Source: Alsobacter sp045348435 (lineage in GTDB: Bacteria > Pseudomonadota > Alphaproteobacteria > Rhizobiales > Beijerinckiaceae). Taken from it: a stretch of DNA of 64,000 nucleotides. The notes beneath the pieces were generated by a model. It saw nothing but the letters and a program-made list of their open reading frames with translations, made no database searches and was not told the origin of the DNA. A program made the translations under genes and the position numbers. Each line of letters begins with the position of its first letter. Positions within the stretch are counted from its first letter, which is position 1. Shown piece after piece: positions 54,338 to 61,679 of this stretch. The stretch covers positions 1,116,001 through 1,180,000 of the forward strand of contig NZ_CP157484.1 in NCBI RefSeq assembly GCF_045348435.1, read 5' to 3'.

Positions 54338-54635
54338 CGTGGCCGCGGGGAGGGGAAGCGTAGAGTCGACCAATAGGACGTCGGAGCTGAGCCGTAATCG
54401 ACAAACATGCTCGGGGGTAGCGGCCCCATCGATGTCCGCCACCTAAAGTCAGACAAATCGCTTGAAACTGTAGATGATCCCGAAAGGCTGGGGGTCCCTC
54501 CCCATTGCGATTTGCACCGACATGGAAGCGCTGGTCGAAGGCGAGCGGCAGGGACGCTCCCGCAAATGGATCACGCGAGCTTGGGCCTGGTGTTAGGGCC
54601 ACCCCAGGGTAAGGACGGCGGCGAATCCTCCGCCC
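54338..54635. other. gap without a supported gene
   Basis: About 300 bp with only short overlapping frames of non-coding character. Presumably the 5' side of the PAS remnant. Confidence 0.3.
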
Positions 54636-54890
54636 TCAGTGGCCTGCCTTCCCCCAAGTCTCGGCGCTGCGCGGCGGCTTAGAATCCGGGGCGGGTGAAA
54701 ATGGTTCCTGGACCGAAAGGTTCCGCGCGGGGACCGCCACGAAACGCAGCCAAATCGGTTCTCCTATGGCCCACAGGCGACCTGGATCGCCTGCCAGATG
54801 CAGGCCTCCAAGGAGGAGTGGAGCCGTATCTTCGATATCTTTGTCCTGCGGCAAAGAACGCCAGTACGGCGCGCGGCACAAGCTGCACAT
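54636..54890 (-). CDS. 84-residue hypothetical protein with N-terminal CxxC
   Basis: Starts MCSLCRAPYWRSLPQDKD behind a strong GGGAGGAG ribosome site 6 nt away, the best evidence that it is expressed. The rest contains LLLGGLHLAGDPGRLWAIGEPIWLRFVAVPARNLSV and ends with a polar tail. C2 and C5 could bind metal or be redox-active. It is divergent from the NnrS-like gene. Family not recognised. Confidence 0.5.
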   Translation of the reverse strand: MCSLCRAPYWRSLPQDKDIEDTAPLLLGGLHLAGDPGRLWAIGEPIWLRFVAVPARNLSVQEPFSPAPDSKPPRSAETWGKAGH

Positions 54891-54933
54891 GCAAGCTCCT
54901 CCCGAAACGCTCCACGTTGCAGCGCCCACCCCG

Positions 54934-55410
54934 ATGGCCATCCGATGCCAAATGATCGCCCGGATCAACGTTCGGCGCTCAGGCGACGTGCGCGACGTCT
55001 CGGCCTGCGTACTGGCGGGGTACGCTTGGCTTGCGGTCGCCGCGGCTATCCTGACGGCGGCGCTTTTCGTCGATCGTCCCGGTCGCTACGACGCGCCTAT
55101 CCACGCCACGATGCTCGGCTTCGTAGGGTCGAAGGTGTTCGGGCATGCGTTGATCGTCTCGCCGGCGATGCTGCGCGTCCGAGTTCGGCATGCGCCCGTC
55201 ATGTACGGCCCTCTGACAGTTCTTCACCTCTCGGTCGCGCTGCGCGTCGGCGGAGGGCTGGCGTCGTTTGAGGCGGCCCGCATCGCGAGCGGTGTGCTGA
55301 CTTTGGTGGCGTTCGCAGGGTTAGCCGCCTGCGTGATCGTGGCTGGCCAGGTTCCGGCCCGTGCGCGGCCTGCTGGAACGGGTGGCGAGATCCATGCCTC
55401 GAAAAGCTGA
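54934..55410 (+). CDS. NnrS-like membrane protein, short or truncated
   Basis: About 158 residues with four TM segments. RYDAPIHATMLGFVGSKVFGHALIVSPAML, then MYGPLTVLHLSVALRVGG resemble the part of NnrS that follows its middle (YDALLHALLLGFVFSMVFGHAP, FYxPLxLLHLSLxLR). Full NnrS has about 400 residues and twelve TM, so this is a short homologue or a 5' deletion. Start uncertain (ATG 54934 or 54952); no good ribosome site. Encoded among NO-related genes. Confidence 0.6.
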   Translation: MAIRCQMIARINVRRSGDVRDVSACVLAGYAWLAVAAAILTAALFVDRPGRYDAPIHATMLGFVGSKVFGHALIVSPAMLRVRVRHAPVMYGPLTVLHLSVALRVGGGLASFEAARIASGVLTLVAFAGLAACVIVAGQVPARARPAGTGGEIHASKS

Positions 55411-55521
55411 TCTCACTCGCTTTCGCCTGGATCGCTCCGGAGCGGAGCAGTCCGTGAAGGCGGCGCCTCGGCTTGGTCCGGGGGGACCTGTTGTGTCTTG
55501 CCGCCATGCCGAGGAGACCCC

Positions 55522-55896
55522 ATGAGCGCCACGACCGCGTCGGTCATCTCTCGGGTGGAGGTCGTGCTCCGAACCGTCGATCTGGATTGCGCTTGCCGCG
55601 CGCGGTTGGCGGAAGCGCTCACGCGTTTCGCTCAGTTGGAAGCACGCCGCCAAGCGCGGCGCGAGCTCGAAGACTCGCGGCGCCAGCGAGACCTCATCGC
55701 CGGCATCATGACGCTGATGTCGGACCTTGACGAAATCGCCTCCGACGAGGCCGACGCGAGCGTGTATGCGGAGCTCGCCCACCTGTTTGACGACGTGGCC
55801 GAGGCTGCCCGTAAGGGAGCGTCGGCGCTGCGCAGTCTTGGCGCGGGCCTTTCGCCCGCTTCTGGGAGCTGGTCAGGGGGAGGGGGGCATGACTGA
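55522..55896 (+). CDS. coiled-coil hypothetical protein upstream of norE
   Basis: 124 residues with GAGGAG 5-6 nt before ATG 55522. The middle is a charged helical stretch (LAEALTRFAQLEARRQARRELEDSRRQRDL), followed by LIAGIMTLMSDLDEIASDEADAS and a Gly/Ser-rich end. It overlaps norE by 8 nt. A cytoplasmic accessory or regulatory role is possible; no family recognised. Confidence 0.6.
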   Translation: MSATTASVISRVEVVLRTVDLDCACRARLAEALTRFAQLEARRQARRELEDSRRQRDLIAGIMTLMSDLDEIASDEADASVYAELAHLFDDVAEAARKGASALRSLGAGLSPASGSWSGGGGHD

Positions 55897-56470
55897 AGCC
55901 GTGCGGATCGAAGACGCGGATGAGGGCGTGTGGGTCATCTTCCGCGGCCTGCCCGGCCACCCCATGATGTGGGTGTTGATCCTGAGCGAACTCGTCGTGT
56001 TCGGCGTCATGCTCTGCGCCTTCGCCATGGCTCGTCGCCTGCATCCGGACCTGTTCGCCGTCGGCCAGGCCCAACTCAGCCCGATACTGGCGACCATAAA
56101 CACCGCCTTGCTCATCACGAGCGGTTGGTGCGCGGCGCGCGGCTCGGCGTCCGCGGCTCTGGGCCGAACCCAGCGCGCCCGCGCATGGCTGGCCTGCGCG
56201 ATTGCTCTCGGTTTATCCTTCCTTGCAGTCAAAGGGCTCGAATACGCGAGGAGCATCGCCGCAGGCCATGGGCTAGAGAGCGACGCTTTCTTCACGTTGT
56301 ACTTCCTGCTCACCGGCTTCCACGCGCTCCATGTGGCGCTCGGCGTCGTCATCCTCGCCGTGGTCGCTTGGGCCGCTGACGACGAAGCCGTCGAGACGGG
56401 AACCGCGTTCTGGCACATGGTCGACCTGGTCTGGATCGCCATGTTCCCCATCATCTATGTCGTGAGGTGA
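55889..56470 (+). CDS. norE: NorE, cytochrome oxidase subunit III-like protein
   Basis: 193 residues, five TM segments. FRGLPGHPMMWVLILSELVVFGVMLCAFAMAR at the N-terminus, FLAVKGLEYARSI and LYFLLTGFHALHVALGVVIL, then GTAFWHMVDLVWIAMFPIIYV give the COX3/NorE pattern. It improves NO reductase activity in denitrifiers. Start ATG 55889 after a long G-rich ribosome site. norCB are not in this window. Confidence 0.88.
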   Translation: MTEAVRIEDADEGVWVIFRGLPGHPMMWVLILSELVVFGVMLCAFAMARRLHPDLFAVGQAQLSPILATINTALLITSGWCAARGSASAALGRTQRARAWLACAIALGLSFLAVKGLEYARSIAAGHGLESDAFFTLYFLLTGFHALHVALGVVILAVVAWAADDEAVETGTAFWHMVDLVWIAMFPIIYVVR

Positions 56471-56473
56471 CCA

Positions 56474-56728
56474 TTGGGCGGGTCGGCGTTACGGGTGAAT
56501 TCGGTTTGGATCGAGCTCCTGCTTCTCTTAGGCGTCTCCGCCCTCGTTCTGGCGGCCGGACTTCCGCGCGTACTGACGAACGGCATCATCGTCGCCGTGC
56601 TACTCGCCAAGGCGCGGCTTGTCAGCTTGGAATTCTTAGGCTTGCGGAGTTCGCCGGTGTCTTGGCGGCGGGCGCTCGCGGCCGGCTTTATCATTGTCGG
56701 AAGCTTCGCCTTCATCACCACGGTGTGA
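56474..56728 (+). CDS. NorF-like small membrane protein
   Basis: Up to 84 residues, three hydrophobic segments. TNGIIVAVLLAKARLVSLEFLGLRSSP matches the NorF/COX4-like pattern (KARLVxxxFLELR). It begins 3 bp after norE at TTG 56474, or at GTG 56495. Together with norE it forms a norEF pair. Confidence 0.75.
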   Translation: MGGSALRVNSVWIELLLLLGVSALVLAAGLPRVLTNGIIVAVLLAKARLVSLEFLGLRSSPVSWRRALAAGFIIVGSFAFITTV

Positions 56729-57246
56729 CCTGAAGCCATCGAAGCTGCGCTGGCGCTGTAAGCTGCACCATGACCACTGCCGGTTGTTCATCTCCAACGG
56801 CCCAGTTGCCGCGGACAAATGCGGAGCGGTGCTGAAGGACCGATGAGGCGCGCAACCGCGGACCCCCAAAGGCCTAAGGATGGGGCGGCCGCGACTGGAG
56901 ACGCCAAATTCGGGGGCCGATCAGCGGCGCCGATCCGCGCCCACCACTCGCCGAACGAGCAAAGACGCTTCTCCAGCGCCTTGTTCGCTTCGCCAGGCTG
57001 CAACGCTGCAGTCATTAGCCGTCGTCATAGGTCAGCTGGTCCAGAACATGGCAGGCTTGGTCGAGAGCGCCACAGCCACAGATTCGGGTTGTCGGCGAGG
57101 TTGGCGGAGGGATTGGTCAAGCAAGAGCCGATCCGAACCAGATTGAGCTAGCGCCTTTTCCCCCGGCGGTGAACCAGTGACTTCTTTGGCGCTACGGTCG
57201 ACAGTCGCAGGCGGCCCCGCCAGAGCGCGCAAGCGCGCCAGGGTAC
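56729..57246. other. 518-bp gap with only weak frames
   Basis: A minus-strand frame at 56788-57015 (GEANKALEKRLCSFGEWWARIG) begins with an ATG overlapping the TAA of a short frame (TAATG). Neither has a ribosome site or a recognisable family, so they are not called as genes. Confidence 0.35.
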
Positions 57247-57780
57247 TTAAAGGCTGCAGTCCTTCCTATATCCCTGCCGAATGTAGGCCGTGCCCGCAAG
57301 GATCAGCCGCAGTTCGCTCACGGCGACGGCGGCCAACTGCTTGAGCACCACCCTGCCTGGGCCGTCCAGCATGCGGGGAACGCGGTCTGCGATGCAGACC
57401 GCTCCGAGTCCCACACCAGGCGCCAACATGATCGGCGCGCCAGCATAGAACCTGATGCCGGGCGCGTGTTGAACGAGCGCACTGCCCGCGAAACGAGGAT
57501 CGCGGCGGGCGTCCGGGACGACCAGGATTTCGTCGTTGAGGATTGTGTGCGCGCAGAACGCGTCCGACCGCGAGCTGCCCGCCAGATGCGTGCCGGACTT
57601 GGCCTTGAACCATTGCCGGTCCGCGTCGACGAACGAGACCATCGCCATGGGAACCTGGAAGAATTCTCTGGCCAGCATGCAGACACGGTCGAACCCTTCG
57701 CTCGCCTCCGTGTCGAAGATATTCAGGGCCGCTAAGTGGGCGAGCCGCCGGCGCTCGTGTCGTGGCACGGGGAACGACAT
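57247..57780 (-). CDS. GAF-domain sensor protein
   Basis: 177 residues forming a single GAF domain: ERRRLAHLAALNIFDTEASEGFDRVCMLA, MAMVSFVDADRQWFKAKSG, SDAFCAHTIL, LVVPDARRDPRFAGSALVQHAPGIRFYAGAPIML and LGAVCIAD. No output domain follows. Related free GAF proteins bind small ligands or haem. It is 4 nt downstream of a 42-residue gene, so the two are co-translated. Confidence 0.88.
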   Translation of the reverse strand: MSFPVPRHERRRLAHLAALNIFDTEASEGFDRVCMLAREFFQVPMAMVSFVDADRQWFKAKSGTHLAGSSRSDAFCAHTILNDEILVVPDARRDPRFAGSALVQHAPGIRFYAGAPIMLAPGVGLGAVCIADRVPRMLDGPGRVVLKQLAAVAVSELRLILAGTAYIRQGYRKDCSL

Positions 57781-57784
57781 CCGC

Positions 57785-57913
57785 TCAGGCCGACTGCAGC
57801 CGAGCGCGCCGGCGCACGGTCAACTGCTTTTTGGGCGTGGCCGGAGCGAACGCGAGCGCTGCAGCCGTGCCGACCGCCGATCCGAGCAACACTGTATCCG
57901 TTCTCTTTGACAT
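57785..57913 (-). CDS. 42-residue protein upstream of the GAF gene
   Basis: MSKRTDTVLLGSAVGTAAAL begins it, followed by a hydrophobic Ala-rich stretch and a basic end (KKQLTVRRRARLQSA). An AAGGA site lies 8 nt upstream of the start. It stops 4 nt before the GAF gene. It could be a small membrane-associated protein or a leader for coupled translation. Confidence 0.5.
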   Translation of the reverse strand: MSKRTDTVLLGSAVGTAAALAFAPATPKKQLTVRRRARLQSA

Positions 57914-57995
57914 CCCACGATCCTTGTCGCGATAGGCCGGGGTAGCGTCTTTTTTGATCGCATTCTTTGCTCAGCGACAACGAAACGCATGACTC

Positions 57996-58214
57996 TCAAG
58001 CCTGGATCGGGCGAACGATCCGTAGATCCGTGTCGACGTGGTAGATGGCGTGGCCGCAAGCGTATTCCGCGACGAGGTAACAGCCGGGTTCGATCGTTTC
58101 CGTCCGGGTGAGATCGGGACCCACAATGGCGATTGCGAGGTCGCGGTCGCCCTGCGCGTCAGAGGCGGCCAGCAGTCGGTCGCACAGGGCCCGTGGGATG
58201 ATCTCAATCGTCAT
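57996..58214 (-). CDS. 72-residue hypothetical protein
   Basis: MTIEIIPRALCDRLLAASDA, then DLAIAIVGPDLTRTETIEPGCYLVAEYACGHAIYHVDTDLRIVRPI. Alternating beta-strand pattern with a Cys and two His that could bind a ligand. Internal ATG 58214 is preferred over 58262. It lies 10 bp downstream of the Crp-type remnant on the same strand. Confidence 0.5.
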   Translation of the reverse strand: MTIEIIPRALCDRLLAASDAQGDRDLAIAIVGPDLTRTETIEPGCYLVAEYACGHAIYHVDTDLRIVRPIQA

Positions 58215-58224
58215 GGCGGCCGCC

Positions 58225-58410
58225 TCAGACCGCCCGGCTGTAAGTGCGCCCGGGTGCGTCAAGGTAGGCGTCGAAGGCCGAGGCGACGGTGCGCACCAGG
58301 CGCCTGGCTTCCCGGGGCAGCTCGACAGAGCCGCCGGCGCGACGAATCAAACCTGCTTGTTCCAGCTCGGGCAACCGAAACGCGGAATGGAGCACCTTCG
58401 ACACATGCAG
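58225..58410 (-). pseudogene. C-terminal DNA-binding remnant of a Crp/Fnr-type regulator
   Basis: The frame reads HVSKVLHSAFRLPELEQAGLI, then RRAGGSVELPREARRLVRTVASAFDAYLDAPG and stops at 58225. This follows the recognition helix and wing pattern of Crp/Fnr proteins (VHVSRVLxxLxxxGLIxxxGxxVxLxD). The cNMP-binding domain and the first HTH helix are missing; an in-frame TGA lies just upstream at 58413-58411. In a denitrification setting it may derive from a Dnr/NnrR-like regulator. Confidence 0.5.
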
Positions 58411-58724
58411 TCATGGCGCCATGGGCGCCACGGCGGGTGAGCCGGCGCCCTCCCTCGCGACGAGCGGTCGCTGTCCTGTGTTCAGGGGCGTCGTTCTGCG
58501 TCGTCAGCGACAGCGGTGAACCCGTGCGCCCGTTCCCGCCGGAGCGCGCGATGTGGGAGGCCCCGCGGCCATGCCGTCGACTCCATGCATTCCCTGACCC
58601 CCGCACCAGGCCGGCCCCGACCGCGGGCGGCTGGTCTTCTGCTAACCCACGGCGGCTTGGGCTGGCGCCGCTTAGTGGCGGCGCCCTCGGCAGCATCGAT
58701 CTCGGTCATGGGCGGTCAGCCGTG
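58411..58724. other. gap without a supported gene
   Basis: 314 bp. Contains the perfect palindrome CATGGCGCCATG at 58412-58423. Frames on both strands look non-coding. Confidence 0.35.
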
Positions 58725-59054
58725 TCACCGGGCGAACATGATGGTCAGCAACAGGGACGCATCCTCGGCGGCACGAAGACTGTGCGGAGCGCCCCCGGCG
58801 AGGTGAATCCAGCTTCCCGGGGCCAGTTCGATCGAATCCCCCGGCAGGTCCAGGGTCACCCGTCCCTCCAGACAGTGCAAGGTGATCGGTCCCGCCACCT
58901 GATGCGTGGCGATCTCGGCGCCGGCTTTTATGACGAGGCGCACGGCCTCGAACGCCTCGGTCTTCACCAGCGCGGTCGTCTTCGCCGACGACAGGGCGGG
59001 CCCAAGCGGGCTGAGGTCGACGACCTCGCCGGGCGCGGAACGATGTTGAGCCAT
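58725..59054 (-). CDS. cupin-domain protein
   Basis: 109 residues. VRLVIKAGAEIATHQVAGPITLHCLEGRVTLDL and LAPGSWIHLAGGAPHSLRAAEDASLLL are the two cupin motifs, with His residues for a metal site. A GGAGGG site is 6 nt from the start. It is 13 bp downstream of the nirK remnant; small cupins are common near denitrification genes, but the substrate is unknown. Confidence 0.82.
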   Translation of the reverse strand: MAQHRSAPGEVVDLSPLGPALSSAKTTALVKTEAFEAVRLVIKAGAEIATHQVAGPITLHCLEGRVTLDLPGDSIELAPGSWIHLAGGAPHSLRAAEDASLLLTIMFAR

Positions 59055-59067
59055 GACAGTCCCTCCG

Positions 59068-59578
59068 TTAGCGCGTTAGGGCCTCGCCGGCGTGCATGAC
59101 GTCGTCGTTCGCAGGGCCCTCCACGATGAGCAGTCCAGCAAGCCCGCGCTCGACCCGCGACAGCGCGTGATCAACCAATGTGTAGCGACCGGGGCGATCG
59201 AGCTTCATCTGCACGATGGTCGAGCCTCCTGGAGGCACCGATACGGTCTGCAAGCCGGTTGCAGGGGGCGCACCGAGGCTCCCGTCCTGATAGACGCGAT
59301 CAAAGATCTCGCCGATGACATGGAACGAGGACGTGAAGTTCGGCCCGCCCACTCCGAAAAAGATCCGGACGGTCTCCCCCACCCTGGCGCGAAGCGGGTG
59401 CGAGCGCGTCAGCGCGTCGACAGAGCCATCAAATAGGAAGGAAATACTCCGGCTTCTCGGACACGAGCTTATCGAAGTCCATTTCCTGGTCGCCCTGCGA
59501 GCCGAACCTCTGGGTCGAGTTGATCTCGCCCTGCATGACGTAAAACTCGCGGTCGACCTGCGGCAGCCCACCCTCTGG
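59068..59578 (-). pseudogene. nirK: nirK (copper nitrite reductase) remnant, truncated and frameshifted
   Basis: One frame gives PEGGLPQVDREFYVMQGEINSTQ and FDKLVSEKPEYFL; after a one-base shift near 59433-59441 another frame gives LFDGSVDALTRSH, RVGETVRIFFGVGGPNFTSSFHVIGEIFDRVY, QTVSVPPGGSTIVQMKLDRPGRYTLVDHALSRVERGLAGLL. These are the second cupredoxin domain of NirK in order. The first domain, with the type 1 copper site, is missing altogether. The gene cannot make an active enzyme. Confidence 0.88.
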
Positions 59579-59669
59579 TGTGACCCGGTCGTTGCCGTCC
59601 CTGCAGCGAAGCCGGCCCGTCCAGCACGCATCGCAGCAATCGGAAGCAGAGCCGAAGCAAGCGGACAAT

Positions 59670-59969
59670 TCATATCCGGAAGGAGTGGTTTACGAGCACG
59701 TATCCGTTGTCGCGCACCACCGTGGCCATACGCCGATCATCCGCATGTTGCGTAGCCATCGCGATCAGAGCGGCTTCTGAATAGGATTGGACGTCTTCAG
59801 CCCTAAACACCGCCGTCTCGCCATAGACCCCATCCGAGCACCACCATTCGATGCGAACCGGGATTTCGTTGATGCGGGTATGGCGAAATCGTCTGACATG
59901 CGCGTCGCGATGCACCGGCAATGCGTGGAACAGCGTCGGTAGGTCCTGCACAGCTGAAGTCGGGTTCAC
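59670..59969 (-). CDS. about 100-residue hypothetical protein
   Basis: Ends VVRDNGYVLVNHSFRI; the middle reads TRINEIPVRIEWWCSDGVYGETAVFRAEDVQSYSEAALIAMAT. GTG 59969 has GGAG 6 nt upstream and is preferred over GTG 59981. No motif recognised. The nirK deletion end lies about 90 bp downstream. Confidence 0.55.
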   Translation of the reverse strand: MNPTSAVQDLPTLFHALPVHRDAHVRRFRHTRINEIPVRIEWWCSDGVYGETAVFRAEDVQSYSEAALIAMATQHADDRRMATVVRDNGYVLVNHSFRI

Positions 59970-60153
59970 TGCGAACTCCACACGTCATCGTCATCGCCGC
60001 ATTTGAACAACGAAGATGGAGCCACAATGGTTCAACGTAATGATCAGCGAGAGACTAGCGCGGCGGGCGGATCGTTGACCGGGGCAGGTTGAGCCGAGCT
60101 TAAGTTTGCCATTCGTCGAACGGGCTCGCGCGATGGCGAGCCCGCAATCGACG

Positions 60154-60399
60154 TCAGAATTCGTCGCCCCAGCCGCGCTGCCGCGGCCGGTAATAGCGCT
60201 CCTGCTCGTAGTCCCGGCGGGAGCGCCGCTCATAATTATGCCGACGCATCGCCCGCTCACGTTGATATTGCTGGGTGGCGTAGACTTCTTCGGGGCTATG
60301 GCGCCAGGTTCCGGTGCTCGCGCCGGCCTGCGCCGGGCTGACGGCGAGAAAGCCCGCCGCTAACGCGCCGGCCATCGCCGTCAGGGTGATCTTCAGCAT
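60154..60399 (-). CDS. small secreted basic protein
   Basis: 81 residues. The signal peptide ends SPAQA; the mature part is rich in Arg, Tyr and Glu (TQQYQRERAMRRHNYERRSRRDYEQERYYRPRQRG). ATG 60399 has GGAG 6 nt upstream. Similar Arg/Tyr-rich periplasmic proteins are common in rhizobia; function unknown. Confidence 0.65.
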   Translation of the reverse strand: MLKITLTAMAGALAAGFLAVSPAQAGASTGTWRHSPEEVYATQQYQRERAMRRHNYERRSRRDYEQERYYRPRQRGWGDEF

Positions 60400-60542
60400 G
60401 GGGTGCTCCATTCGGCCAAGCCGACCATTGAACTTCTTCGGTCAAGGAGTAGACGCACGCCAAGGGCGGTGGTTCCCGACCAGGCATTCGTAAAGCTAAC
60501 CGACTGCTCGAAGAGGCGCTGGGGGCGCTGGCGGCAAGCGCT

Positions 60543-60833
60543 GTGCCAGACACCGCCCATGAATTGCGCCAACTCGCGGCCCAGTGCCGCGCCCGCGCCG
60601 TCTTCATCATCTGCAACGTGCCCCCCGGGACGGCGCCGCAGCCGCTCTTGGAGGAGATCGCCGATCAGATCGACGATGCTCTCGCCGCCGCCACGCAGCG
60701 TCTCGCCCCTCAGGCGCCTCCGCCCGCAGCGGGCGCAATGCCCCAACCGGCGCAGGGAGATGGCCAACCGCTCCTGTGTGGTGAAGCGCTGCCGGCTCAC
60801 GACGCCGACCCCAGCGCCGCGGGCTCCGCCTGA
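60543..60833 (+). CDS. hypothetical protein, weak
   Basis: 96 residues from GTG 60543: MPDTAHELRQLAAQCRARAVFIICNVPPGTAPQPLLEEIADQIDDALAAA then a Pro/Ala tail. The frame is open further upstream with coding-like text (IRKANRLLEEALGALAAS) but without a standard start. Uncertain. Confidence 0.4.
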   Translation: MPDTAHELRQLAAQCRARAVFIICNVPPGTAPQPLLEEIADQIDDALAAATQRLAPQAPPPAAGAMPQPAQGDGQPLLCGEALPAHDADPSAAGSA

Positions 60834-60905
60834 CCCGCGGCGAGCCCCGCCACCCGGCCGCAATGGCGGGCCCAGTCGCCTTGGCGAGGCGCGCCTCATC
60901 GCCGC

Positions 60906-61109
60906 TTAGCCCGGCGAGCCGGGCGCGAACTCCTCAGGGCTCTCGTCCAGGGTCTCCTGATCGAAGCCGCAGCACAGGGCGTAGTCAGAATAGGCCGTAA
61001 CGGGGCGCCCGACCAGGCCGCTTCCTCCGCGACCAAGAGGCCGCTGGCGGTGCGACGGCGCGGAGGTCCAGCGCAGGCGGTTGGGGCTGTGACTCGCCGA
61101 TTGATGCAT
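60906..61109 (-). CDS. 67-residue hypothetical protein, weak
   Basis: Reads MHQSASHSPNRLRWTSAP, then VTAYSDYALCCGFDQETLDESPEEFAPGSPG. The acidic C-terminus with paired cysteines looks coding; the N-terminal half does not. No good ribosome site. Confidence 0.3.
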   Translation of the reverse strand: MHQSASHSPNRLRWTSAPSHRQRPLGRGGSGLVGRPVTAYSDYALCCGFDQETLDESPEEFAPGSPG

Positions 61110-61679
61110 ACCGAGCAGAAGCGACTACATGTTAGGGAGAGGCGCTTTCGGTGGCCCGACACGACGTAGCCCTGGATGCAACGCACACCTCGTCAGTTCA
61201 TGCCGTCCGGTGGCAGAGGTGGTGGTCCGATTCGGGTCGCAGGCTCGCCTCAACCGAGGCTCGCCTTGTGCCCACGCGCCCTAGACCCCCAGAGCTAGGG
61301 CGTTCGTCGGACTCGGCACGCGAAACGCGACGGATTTTCATGGCTTCTACGGAGCAGTCGGCATTCGGTGCCACTCGGGCTTCGGCCTCGCCGATTGTCG
61401 TCGCGCGTAAGTGTTCGCCGTTAGGCTGCGACGACAGCGTCGCCCGCCCCTGTGCCACAGTCATGTAACTCGCCACTGGCCCAAAATCTCAGCACTGATC
61501 GGTTCTAGTTGACCGGAAATGATGTACCCTTGTTTCGGGCACCCCGCCACGGACTTTCTGCGTGGTGCCACTATCAGGCGACGCAGCTCCCCCTGGCGGC
61601 CTCACCTTCGCTGGCCGCCTGCCTCTCCCACGCCCAACCGTTCTTACACACCTGAGCCAAGGGCCTGCCACTGAGACCA
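61110..61679. other. 570-bp gap without a supported gene
   Basis: Only short opposing frames without ribosome sites. No repeats, tRNA or mobile-element ends were seen. Holds the promoter of the GH18-like gene. Confidence 0.4.

Noticed and set aside
58412..58423. Palindrome CATGGCGCCATG as an operator
   Set aside because: Made of very common GC-rich palindromic words, and no functional promoter or intact gene is adjacent.
61198..61476. Minus-strand frame with MTVAQGRATLSSQPNGE
   Set aside because: No ribosome site, no family pattern, and weak codon character; not enough to call a gene.
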